Origin: Euryarchaeota archaeon UBA486
Lineage (GTDB): Archaea > Thermoplasmatota > Poseidoniia > Poseidoniales > Poseidoniaceae
Assembly: GCA_002497765.1 (NCBI GenBank)
Contig: DAET01000026.1
Coordinates: forward strand, 7,720-22,131
Direction: 5' to 3'
Length of the DNA: 14,412 nucleotides
The stretch's first letter is position 1. The number at the start of each line of letters is the position of its first letter. Made by a program: the position numbers and the translations under genes. The notes below the pieces were generated by a model. It saw only the letters and a program-made list of their open reading frames with translations. It had not been told where the DNA came from and ran no database searches. Positions 1 to 7,265 of the stretch are shown here, piece after piece.

Positions 1-73
1 GAATGCTCATCGAGCGAGGCCCGTTCAGCGATTGATTCAAGGAACGAAGGCCCCACCCACCAACGGGAGCGAC

Positions 74-1372
74 ATGCCGGTTGAGAACAGTCGAGTCAAA
101 GGATTGTACAAACTCAGCGTCGAAGAACGCCGCTCCTTGGTGGCAGAAGCCGCCAACCTCTCGGATGCTCATGTCGCCGCCTTGGCCGCCCATGGCGAAT
201 TGGATGAAACCGCAGCCGATCGCATGATTGAGAACGTGATCGGCACCATGTCGCTCCCGGTGGGCGTAGCCACGAACTTCGTCATTGATGGCGCCCATTA
301 CCTCATTCCGTTCTGCCTGGAGGAGTCCAGCGTGGTCGCAGCCGCATCAAACATGGCCAAGCGTTGCCTCAGCCACGGCGGATTCACCACCAACAACGAT
401 GCACCCGTCATGATCGGTCAAATTCAACTTTTGGACGTCGAAGATCATGAGCAAGCAACCACTCACATCAAAGACGCCAAAGACGAATTGATGGCGTTCT
501 GCAACGACATCCCATCCCGCATGATCGCCATGGGCGGAGGGTGCAAAAACATCGAGATTCGGCGCCTACCTACACCCATGGGCGAGATGCTCATCGTCCA
601 TTTGTTGGTGGATTGCAGGGACGCCATGGGTGCCAATGCCGTGAACACCATGGCAGAACGTGTAGCACCTCGCTTGGAGGCATTGACCGGCGGTCGTGCT
701 CACCTCCGTATCCTCTCCAACCTTGCAGGCCACCGTCTGGCCCGCGTACAAGCCGTGTTCACCCCTGAAGAAATGGCATCCGATGGCACCCGAGAGGACG
801 GTTTGGCGGTCATTCAAGGCATCCTTGAAGCCCACGCCTTTGCTGTGGAAGACCCGTTTCGTGCCACGACGCACAACAAAGGCGTCATGAACGCCATCAG
901 CAGCGTAGCGCTCGCCTGCGGTCAAGATTGGCGGGCGATTGAAGCGGGCTGCCATGCTTGGACGACCATGGCCGACGGCCGCTACACGTCCATGTCGGAT
1001 TGGACACAGGACAGCGAAGGCAACCTGGTCGGAAGCATGGACCTCCCGATGGCCGTCGGCATCGTCGGCGGCGCCTCGAAAGTCCACCCCGCTGCTCAAG
1101 CCAACCTCGCCATCCTTGGTGTCGAAACGGCTCAAGAATTGGCTGGTATCATCCTGTGCGCTGGTTTGGCCCAGAATTTAGGCGCCCTTCGTGCCCTTTC
1201 AACCAAAGGCATCCAAGCCGGCCACATGAAACTCCACGCCAAGAACATGGCCGTCAGCGCTGGAGCGGAAGGTGAAGAGGTGGAACTGTTGGCTGCTCGA
1301 CTTCAAGCCCATGAAGGACACCGCACGCAAACCTTGGTTGAATCGTGGCTCAAGGAGCTCAGAGGCGAGTGA
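74..1372 (+). CDS. hmgA: Class II hydroxymethylglutaryl-CoA reductase
   Basis: Reduces HMG-CoA to mevalonate with two reduced nicotinamide cofactors, the committed step to archaeal isoprenoid lipids, in the cytoplasm. The 432-residue protein matches the class II family (Pseudomonas mevalonii type, about 428 residues) along its full length. Visible motifs are ENVIG (53-57), the catalytic Glu84 in LEESS, DAMGAN (183-188), Lys269 in HNKG, Asp285 in GQDW and His388 in MKLHAKN. The class II cofactor-selecting loop, where P. mevalonii has Asp146 and Leu148, appears to carry Pro147 and Arg149, which suggests NADPH use. The frame is open to the left window edge. I chose the ATG at 74 because family alignment begins there and GGGAG lies 4 nt upstream; a TTG at 32 is a weaker alternative. 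Several archaea are known to carry this bacterial-type class. It ends 2 bp from the convergent scpB. Confidence 0.95.
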   Translation: MPVENSRVKGLYKLSVEERRSLVAEAANLSDAHVAALAAHGELDETAADRMIENVIGTMSLPVGVATNFVIDGAHYLIPFCLEESSVVAAASNMAKRCLSHGGFTTNNDAPVMIGQIQLLDVEDHEQATTHIKDAKDELMAFCNDIPSRMIAMGGGCKNIEIRRLPTPMGEMLIVHLLVDCRDAMGANAVNTMAERVAPRLEALTGGRAHLRILSNLAGHRLARVQAVFTPEEMASDGTREDGLAVIQGILEAHAFAVEDPFRATTHNKGVMNAISSVALACGQDWRAIEAGCHAWTTMADGRYTSMSDWTQDSEGNLVGSMDLPMAVGIVGGASKVHPAAQANLAILGVETAQELAGIILCAGLAQNLGALRALSTKGIQAGHMKLHAKNMAVSAGAEGEEVELLAARLQAHEGHRTQTLVESWLKELRGE

Positions 1373-1374
1373 AC

Positions 1375-1986
1375 TCACTCCTCCTCGACGACGGGGAGTG
1401 AAGACTGGACCGTGCCGTCTTCATCGGATTCCTCCCTCAGGATTTCCTTGCTGTCGCCCAACTCATCCAACAGACCGCTGGATTGGACTTGTTCCCTGAA
1501 CCACGCCTTGACCTTTTTTCGGTCCGTGTGTGGGCATCCAAAGGCCTCTGAAAATCGACGCGTGGTTGCCAAGCGCCGAGTGTTGCCGTCTTTTCGACGG
1601 TCGATCATGCCGTGTTGTGCGAGCTCTCGAACGTAATCGTACGCCTTCTGGCCGAGCAACTCCACCAGTCGAGATTGCGGCATGGGTTGATGGTACGCGA
1701 TGAGCGCAGCCGCTTTGAGCAACTTAGGCGGCATGTCGGTCTTCGTCTCGCGAGGTAAATGCGAGGCAATGGCGGGTTTGACCTCGAGGGCCCAACGGTC
1801 ACCAACTTCCGCCAGTTGGAGAGCTCCTCCTTTGCGTCGCTTGAGGGTAGCCTGAAGGGAACCAAGGCAATCGAGCATCTCGTCTTCATCGTAGCCCAAG
1901 ACCTCGGACAATTCCTCGACGGACATGGACTTGCCCGAACTGAACAGGGTTGCTTCAATCAGGGATTCCAACGGTAATTCGGCCAT
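1375..1986 (-). CDS. scpB: Segregation and condensation protein B (ScpB, kite subunit)
   Basis: Predicted winged-helix subunit that dimerises on the ScpA kleisin and regulates the SMC ATPase during chromosome compaction and segregation. The 203 residues are typical for ScpB. Two winged-helix domains are visible. The first (about 1-80) opens with a helix around SLIEATLFSSGKSMSVEELS. The second (about 86-150) contains the family hallmark LLKAAALIAYHQPMPQSRL, followed by VRELAQHGMIDRR. The C-terminal 45 residues are acidic and probably disordered. The ATG at 1986 has the ribosome binding site GAGGGA 7 nt upstream, and the scpA stop codon TGA (1998-1996) lies inside it, so it is translated as the third gene of smc-scpA-scpB. 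It converges on hmgA with a 2-bp gap, which leaves no room for a separate terminator. Confidence 0.92.
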   Translation of the reverse strand: MAELPLESLIEATLFSSGKSMSVEELSEVLGYDEDEMLDCLGSLQATLKRRKGGALQLAEVGDRWALEVKPAIASHLPRETKTDMPPKLLKAAALIAYHQPMPQSRLVELLGQKAYDYVRELAQHGMIDRRKDGNTRRLATTRRFSEAFGCPHTDRKKVKAWFREQVQSSGLLDELGDSKEILREESDEDGTVQSSLPVVEEE

Positions 1987-1991
1987 GTCTT

Positions 1992-1998
1992 TCCCTCA
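1992..1998 (-). promoter_or_regulatory. scpA stop codon embedded in scpB ribosome binding site
   Basis: Minus-strand TGAGGGA: TGA ends scpA, and GAGG is the ribosome binding site 7 nt before the scpB ATG. A ribosome finishing scpA stands on the next initiation signal, which suggests translational coupling. Confidence 0.6.
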
Positions 1999-3207
1999 CT
2001 CCACCAACCAATCATGCTCTTCGAAGGCTTCAGCAGGCTCAGCCTCAATCGCTGCATTCGCCAACTGATGTTCAGCTTCCTTTGCAGCCTTGGCCTCCAA
2101 CTTCGCCTGCCGTCGTGCCTCGCGCTCCTCAGCCAACCGTGCACGCTCGGCGATGGCTTCCATTCGGTGTTCAGAACCTGTGGTTTGCCCGTCGAGCTCG
2201 ACCGCATCTTCGGCCATTAAGGCCTCAACCGCTTCAAGAACATCGGAAAAGGAGGTCAAGTCTGGCCAGAGGTCTTCGATCATGATGTTGGCAACCGCCT
2301 CGCCTTCCTGGGTGATGCTGGCCATTCGACGATGGGTGAGGAATAAACCAGCGATGAATGAAGCGACGAACGCCTCGCTTTCAGGGTCTTCGAGCGATGC
2401 ACCGAAGGTGGAGACCAGCAACGGCCTGAGTCTGGCCATGACATCAACCAGCGGCACAACGGGAGAGCAAGCGGCTTCGCACGTGGCTTTCAGCGCCGTC
2501 CAGCATCGTTCAATGTCACCTTCAAGGTCTTCATTGTGCATCCGCCCTCCAACGTCCTGAAGGTATTCACTGAGTTCTCGTTCATGCTCAAGGCGATTGA
2601 TTTCACGCTGCTTGAGCGCCTCTGCATCGTCCGCTGCGTCCTTGAACGCCGACAGCAATTCAGCCAGCGTCACCGGCCGACCTTCATCACGGCGGACCCG
2701 TTCGTCGAACAGGTTGGTCAGCAGGTCATCGGCGTCACCGTCGAGAACGGACTGCGTGAAAAAGAACGCTTCGTCGTCGTATTCACTCTCCCAACCAAAG
2801 CCGTGGTCGTCGTCCCAGACCTCTTCCTCAACGGGCTGGATTTTCTCAAAGAGAACGGCGGATTGGTGATGCAGCACTTCCCAAGACAAGCGAATCAGGC
2901 GCCCGCAGGCCGGCAAGTCGAGGTTTTCACCCTCTTTGACGCGTTGAGCAAAGACCGTGAGGAAGGCTGAGAGGTCGACATCCCACGGATTGAAGGCTTC
3001 CTCACGCACCAGCGAGAGCACCAGCGCAACCGAACGGTCAAACGGGTCATGCAGGCTTTGATGTTCCGCTTCTTCCGTCGCAGCGATGGCGGCGATTCGT
3101 TGGCCGAACTGCTCAGCATCTTCTCGATCTTCACCTTGACCGAGAAGTTGGTCGATGACCTCCTGTTGGAGGAACCATCGGTCCAGCATGCTCTGTTCTT
3201 CTGCCAC
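1996..3207 (-). CDS. scpA: Segregation and condensation protein A (ScpA, kleisin), long form
   Basis: Kleisin subunit predicted to bridge the two SMC heads and bind ScpB. The N-terminal SMC-binding region is at about 54-122: DPFDRSVALVLSLVREE, then NPWDVDLSAFLTVF, then a helix LDLPACGRLIRLSWEVLHHQSAVLFEK. This corresponds to the family pattern FDGPLDLLL...I...DI...DL..A..FLVMAA.L..IKS. A second family element, RPVTLAELLSAFKDA, is at 177-191. The C-terminal winged helix is about 277-312 (AFVASFIAGLFLTHRRMASITQ). At 403 residues it is longer than usual for ScpA (about 230-290). The extra length is a 50-residue N-terminus, a very acidic linker (126-170) and a charged Ala/Glu/Arg-rich helical tail (about 346-390). 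The GTG at 3207 has GAGGTG 5 nt upstream, overlapping the smc stop; ATG 3189 is a poorer alternative. Confidence 0.85.
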   Translation of the reverse strand: MAEEQSMLDRWFLQQEVIDQLLGQGEDREDAEQFGQRIAAIAATEEAEHQSLHDPFDRSVALVLSLVREEAFNPWDVDLSAFLTVFAQRVKEGENLDLPACGRLIRLSWEVLHHQSAVLFEKIQPVEEEVWDDDHGFGWESEYDDEAFFFTQSVLDGDADDLLTNLFDERVRRDEGRPVTLAELLSAFKDAADDAEALKQREINRLEHERELSEYLQDVGGRMHNEDLEGDIERCWTALKATCEAACSPVVPLVDVMARLRPLLVSTFGASLEDPESEAFVASFIAGLFLTHRRMASITQEGEAVANIMIEDLWPDLTSFSDVLEAVEALMAEDAVELDGQTTGSEHRMEAIAERARLAEEREARRQAKLEAKAAKEAEHQLANAAIEAEPAEAFEEHDWLVE

Positions 3208-3212
3208 GACTC

Positions 3213-3219
3213 CACCTCA
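3213..3219 (-). promoter_or_regulatory. smc stop codon embedded in scpA ribosome binding site
   Basis: Minus-strand TGAGGTG: TGA ends smc and GAGGTG is 5 nt before the scpA GTG. This site is the reason for choosing GTG 3207 over the downstream ATG 3189. Confidence 0.6.
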
Positions 3220-6200
3220 CTGTTCGTCCGATTCCACCAAGGGTTCGCCCTCGGCCATTTCCACTGAAGCCTCACGTTGTTCTGCTTCAGCCACCTGCGT
3301 GGCGACTTCTGACCGCTCGTTGATGTCCTCGGTCAACTCGCTCGTGCGTTCCATCAAGCCACCGAGTGATGCCTCGGTGCTGGGAGAAGGTGTGGCCTCG
3401 TCATGCATGTGGTTCAACAAGCCGCCAAGACTGCGAGGGACGGCGAGCGGGTCGGGAACTTCAGGCATGTCCTGGGCCGCAGCCACGGCATCCATGATGC
3501 GACTCTCGTTCTTGTCGGCGTCCTTCTGGGCCTCTTTGAGCGCAGCTTCGCCAAGCGCAATGGCTCGCTCACGGTCAAAGTCGAGGATGCGTCGACTGCA
3601 TCCGTCTCCGCCGTGGGTGATGCCGATGTGATGATCGGCCAGTTTGAGGGAAACTTTGCGAAGAGTGACCATGATGAATTGGGCACGCTTGCTGCGTTCC
3701 CGGCACATCTTGGCAATCCGCTCTGCGTTGTACGCGTCGAGGTTTTGGTCGACCTCGTCAAAGTAGTAAAACGGACTGGGATCGTAATCTTGAATCGCGA
3801 AGATGAGCGCCAATGCAGCCATCGACTGCTCTCCGCCGGAGAGTTGTTGGCGGCTGACCTTGGACGACTTACCGCGGGGTTGCGCCCAAAGTTCCAAACC
3901 GCCCTTGAACGGCTCTTCGGGATTCTCGAGGAACAATTCACCGCGGCCACCATCCGAGAGTTGGTGGTAGGAGACTTTGAAATTCTCGTTGACCTTTTCC
4001 AGCACGGCGATCAAACGCTCTTTTCGTTGCGTTTCCAACTGCTCGGTGACCTCGATGAGGTGCTTGCGACGAGCCTGTAGCGTAGCGAATTCGTCCTTCA
4101 TCAAATCGAGACGAGCCTGGCATTCATCGTACTGCTCAATCGCCATCATGTTGACGTTGCCAAACCCTTCCATGCGGCGTTGGAGGTTACGGAGGTCGCG
4201 CTCCAATTCACCGACGTTCTTGAGCCCCTCAGGAAGGTCGTTGAGCGAGAGGTTCGCATCGATGAGTTCCTGGGCCATGAGTTGAACTTCTGCCTCCTTA
4301 TCGCTGATGGTTCGCAACAATTCTTCTGCCAAGCGACGGTGGTTTTGTGCTTGATTGAGGCGTTCTTCGTTTCGCACCCGGAGGGTTGCACGCTGGTCCG
4401 TGAGTTCTTGACGCTCCTGCTCCAGCCCTTGGTTTTCCTCAAGGTAGACGGCCTGTTCGTCCTTTTTCGCCTTGAGGGCGATTCGGTCGGTCGCCAGCGT
4501 GGCTTCGAGTTCGTCGATTCGAACGAGGCGTGCTTCTTTGTTCTCATGGAGAGCGTTGAGCCGCCCTTGGGTTTCGTCCACCCGTCGCTGAAGAAGCGCT
4601 TGATGGCTGGTGCCGCTGCTCAACACCTCCTCGGCCTTGTCCTTGGCCCCGTTGGCCTTGACACGCAGCAGGTCCACGGCGTGCATGCGCTCTCGCAGAT
4701 GTTCAGGACTGGCGGCCTCAACGGCTTCTTTGGCCGCTTCATACGCATCCTTTGAATTCGCAAGAATGCGGTCGGCTGCATCAAGACCGCGAAGGGCTTC
4801 TTGGGCACTTTGACGTAATTCGTCCAGTTTTGCCTCGAGGCCGTCGACAACGCCTTGGGCTTTCTTGTGGGCTTGACCGACCTGCTTTTGCTCGGCCTTG
4901 ACCTCTCTGACTTCCGTGGCGTAAGAATCGTCAACCATGGCGTTGATCTTGTTTCGGATGCTTTGCTGATTCATGCGAGCCTCACGCAGGGCTTCGTTGA
5001 CCGTTTGCTCCATGAGGTGGAATTTCTCAACCTCGGCCGTGTGTTTCTCCACCTCGGACGCACCTTGGATGCGGCCACCGAACGCGATGCTCATCTTGCG
5101 CTTTGACCCGCCAACCATCGCTCCACCCGATTCGATAACGTCGCCTCGGAGGGTGACAAAGCGGGTGCCTCCCATGTACTGGCGGGCGACACTGAGGTTC
5201 TCCACGATCAGGGTGTTCCGAAGTGCAAAGCGAACGGCGACGTCGATGCGCGGGTCGTAATCCAGCATCTCATGAGCAAACCCGAGCACACCGTCTTTGC
5301 GGGCGGTCATGACGGTTTTTCCACCCGCCCGGGAACTGCTCAATTTGTTCAGCGGAAGGAAGGTTGCACGGCCGGCTCGATTCTCAGCCAGCCAACGGAT
5401 GGCATTGGCGGCATCTTGGTCGGTTTCGACAACCACCGAAGCCATGCCAGCTCCGATGGCGGTGGCCAGAGCGACTTCGTGAGCACTGTCTTTGGGAGCG
5501 CACAATTCGGCCACCGTCCCGATGATGCCCTGCAAGGCCTGATTGTCCCGTGCGGCGAGGACGGCGCTGGCACCGCCTGCCAGGCCCTTCGCGCCGGATT
5601 TCTGCTCCATCTCAGCCTTGGCGAGGTTCAGAGCACGTTCTGCTTCCCTCAACCGAACTTCGATTCTCGTGCGGTCTTCGGCGAGTTGAGCCTCAGCGCG
5701 TTGAGCCTCCACCAATTGGCGGGCGAGGGCTTCACGGTCGTATTCCGGGGCATCTTCAGCCAATTCTTGCAGTCGGATGTCAAGTTCGCCAAGCGCCAAT
5801 CGAATCTCCTCTGATTCCTGTTGCGCATCTGCGAGCTGCTGGCCCACGAGGTCGGCCTCCACCGCCACTCGATCGACGTCGGATTGGGCTTCAGCGCGTT
5901 GTGCTTCATGGTCGACAACGAGTGTTTCTGCTGCACTCAGGGCTTCGCTGAGATGCTGGTTTTGCTCACCGGCCGTGGCCAGTGCCGCTCGCACCTGCTG
6001 CTCTTCGGCTTGAGCCTCCTCGAGCTGTTGCAGCGCTTCGGCGAGGGCCGTGTTGGCGGAGTCCAAGCTGGCCTTGAACGCTGCGAGTTCCTCGTTGGCC
6101 TCTTGCAACTGCTCATCAAGGGCAGCAACCTCAACCGCCTCCTCCTCTTCTTCTTTGGCTGCTTCAAGGAGGCGATCGTTGTTGAGTTCGATGGCCACTT

Positions 6201-7131
6201 GGAGGGCTTGGATGGCTTGACCGAGTTCAGATGTCTCGCCGCCCGTCAGTTGGTTGATCTCCTTTTGCAGTTCGGCAATCTTGTCGTCAAGTTCCAGCAG
6301 TGTTTTTTCCGTTGCTTTGTGCTCGTCAAGTAGATTTTGACTCTGCGCCAGGTATTTTTGTCGCTCTTCTTGGTGAAAGGCCAACTCGTTCTTGAGCGTC
6401 GCATAGCGAGACTGGAGCAGCATGGCGTTCGTGACCTGAATCGCATCCGAGACTTCCTTCGCCTTCTGAGCAACATGGCGTTCCTTGGCCAGCGTGGACA
6501 AGCGTTCAAGTTGCTCCTTTTCCAACAGACCGATGCGGTCGAGATAACTTTCAACCATCTCTTTCTGCTTGTTCGCCTTGCGAATTTCGTCATCGTAGGA
6601 CGTGACGCCAGCGACGTTATCGAGCACCTTGCGGCGTTCGTTGGCGGTCATTTTCGCCAAACTCGTGACGTCGCCTTGCAACACGATGTTGTAGCCGTCG
6701 GGCCGGGCATTTGCCGCACCGAGCAAGCGGTGAAACACCTTCTGCGTGCTGTCTTCGCCGTTGAGTTTGTAGGTGGTCACCGGATTGTTAGACGCTGTGA
6801 GGCGAATGCTTCTCGACATGCGGATTTCCTCCTTATCGAGGGGCAAGCGTCGACGACCGTTACTCATCACGGGATTCGCAAAGACAAGCGTGACGGAACA
6901 TTCCCGAGCGGGCTTGGAGTTCTTCCCGCCGTTGAAGATCAAATCCGCAGAGTTCTGGGCACGAATCACCCGGTTCGATTTCGGCCCGAGGACGAATTGA
7001 ATCGCATCACCGCAGTTCGATTTTCCCGACCCGTTTGGTCCAGTGATGGCCGTGAAACCACGGTCCAAGGGGACGGTCACTTCGCCCTTGAACGATTTGA
7101 AATTGAGCACTTCAAGTGATTTTAGGTACAT
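3217..7131 (-). CDS. smc: Chromosome segregation ATPase SMC (condensin)
   Basis: ATPase that dimerises at its hinge and, with ScpA and ScpB, organises and segregates the chromosome. Domains in order: head N-half with Walker A GPNGSGKS (31-38) and Q-loop Gln152; coiled coil about 165-515; hinge about 520-680 (GIIGTVAELC near the start, LRGDVIESGGAMVGG at the end); return coiled coil about 690-1045; head C-half with signature LSGGEQ (1097-1102) and Walker B FYYFDE (Asp1125, Glu1126), then DQNLD. After Walker B it reads FIMVTLRKVSLKLADHHIG. The bacterial H-loop His is replaced by Leu, as in archaeal SMCs such as those of Pyrococcus. At 1304 residues it exceeds the usual 1170-1190, because of a tail of about 120 residues after the ATPase domain that holds two SLGGL[LM] motifs. 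ATG 7131 has GAGG 7 nt upstream. It is the first gene of smc-scpA-scpB. Confidence 0.97.
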   Translation of the reverse strand: MYLKSLEVLNFKSFKGEVTVPLDRGFTAITGPNGSGKSNCGDAIQFVLGPKSNRVIRAQNSADLIFNGGKNSKPARECSVTLVFANPVMSNGRRRLPLDKEEIRMSRSIRLTASNNPVTTYKLNGEDSTQKVFHRLLGAANARPDGYNIVLQGDVTSLAKMTANERRKVLDNVAGVTSYDDEIRKANKQKEMVESYLDRIGLLEKEQLERLSTLAKERHVAQKAKEVSDAIQVTNAMLLQSRYATLKNELAFHQEERQKYLAQSQNLLDEHKATEKTLLELDDKIAELQKEINQLTGGETSELGQAIQALQVAIELNNDRLLEAAKEEEEEAVEVAALDEQLQEANEELAAFKASLDSANTALAEALQQLEEAQAEEQQVRAALATAGEQNQHLSEALSAAETLVVDHEAQRAEAQSDVDRVAVEADLVGQQLADAQQESEEIRLALGELDIRLQELAEDAPEYDREALARQLVEAQRAEAQLAEDRTRIEVRLREAERALNLAKAEMEQKSGAKGLAGGASAVLAARDNQALQGIIGTVAELCAPKDSAHEVALATAIGAGMASVVVETDQDAANAIRWLAENRAGRATFLPLNKLSSSRAGGKTVMTARKDGVLGFAHEMLDYDPRIDVAVRFALRNTLIVENLSVARQYMGGTRFVTLRGDVIESGGAMVGGSKRKMSIAFGGRIQGASEVEKHTAEVEKFHLMEQTVNEALREARMNQQSIRNKINAMVDDSYATEVREVKAEQKQVGQAHKKAQGVVDGLEAKLDELRQSAQEALRGLDAADRILANSKDAYEAAKEAVEAASPEHLRERMHAVDLLRVKANGAKDKAEEVLSSGTSHQALLQRRVDETQGRLNALHENKEARLVRIDELEATLATDRIALKAKKDEQAVYLEENQGLEQERQELTDQRATLRVRNEERLNQAQNHRRLAEELLRTISDKEAEVQLMAQELIDANLSLNDLPEGLKNVGELERDLRNLQRRMEGFGNVNMMAIEQYDECQARLDLMKDEFATLQARRKHLIEVTEQLETQRKERLIAVLEKVNENFKVSYHQLSDGGRGELFLENPEEPFKGGLELWAQPRGKSSKVSRQQLSGGEQSMAALALIFAIQDYDPSPFYYFDEVDQNLDAYNAERIAKMCRERSKRAQFIMVTLRKVSLKLADHHIGITHGGDGCSRRILDFDRERAIALGEAALKEAQKDADKNESRIMDAVAAAQDMPEVPDPLAVPRSLGGLLNHMHDEATPSPSTEASLGGLMERTSELTEDINERSEVATQVAEAEQREASVEMAEGEPLVESDEQ

Positions 7132-7147
7132 CCCTATCCCTCATGCA

Positions 7148-7165
7148 ATGGAACCTTGATTCCAT
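7148..7165. promoter_or_regulatory. Perfect inverted repeat, candidate operator in the smc leader
   Basis: ATGGAA and TTCCAT form perfect 6-bp arms around a 6-bp spacer, 16 bp before the smc start codon and about 30 bp downstream of the TATA-like box. It therefore sits at or just after the expected transcription start. The 18-bp size and position fit a repressor site for a homodimeric helix-turn-helix protein. A weak RNA hairpin is the alternative. No regulator is encoded nearby. Confidence 0.35.
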
Positions 7166-7193
7166 CACTTTCCCCCCACCCATGCTTGAGGGG

Positions 7194-7200
7194 TTTTAAA
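7194..7200 (-). promoter_or_regulatory. TATA-like box of the smc-scpA-scpB operon
   Basis: On the minus strand TTTAAAA lies in an otherwise GC-rich spacer. Archaeal transcription would start about 25 bp downstream, near 7172, giving a leader of roughly 40 nt that includes the ribosome binding site. No clear BRE element is seen next to it. It is the best promoter candidate in the spacer. Confidence 0.4.
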
Positions 7201-7207
7201 CAATCCG

Positions 7208-7213
7208 AAAAAA
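7208..7213 (-). terminator. T-run, possible terminator of the membrane protein gene
   Basis: Six consecutive T on the minus strand, 52 bp after the stop codon of the upstream gene and just before the smc TATA-like box. Archaeal RNA polymerase terminates at U-runs without needing a strong hairpin, and only a weak 3-bp stem precedes this one. The run is short, so this is tentative. Confidence 0.25.
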
Positions 7214-7265
7214 CACGGCTCAGTGCCACGGTTTTGAGGGGTTGGAATCGGACGCCGGAAGGGGG

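Larger units (their letters stand above)
7186..7243. repeat. 10-bp direct repeat flanking the smc promoter
   Basis: TTGAGGGGTT occurs at 7186-7195 and again at 7234-7243, a centre-to-centre distance of 48 bp. The copy nearer to smc overlaps the TATA-like box by two bases. The pair may be binding sites for a transcription factor, or chance in G-rich DNA. Confidence 0.3.

Noticed and set aside
1..35. Frame 3 reads MLIERGPFSD then TGA at 33-35, possibly the tail of an upstream rightward gene.
   Set aside because: Only ten codons are visible and the residues cannot be assigned; all three frames are open over most of this short edge.
566..1135. 189-codon open frame antisense to hmgA.
   Set aside because: It lies wholly inside a clearly conserved gene; long antisense frames are expected in GC-rich coding DNA. 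No recognisable domain.
4200..6300. Apparent internal repetitiveness in the SMC gene (many Glu/Ala/Gln/Leu codons).
   Set aside because: Explained by heptad composition of the coiled coils; no exact DNA repeat array was seen.
6337..7119. 260-codon open frame antisense to the smc N-terminus.
   Set aside because: Shadow of the Walker A half of SMC, whose sequence is strongly conserved; no family features and no ribosome binding site noted.
7208..7231. Possible stem-loop terminator around gcactgagc next to the T-run.
   Set aside because: Only 3-bp arms pair (GGC with GCC); cacgg is a direct, not inverted, repeat. Only the T-run was kept, at low confidence.
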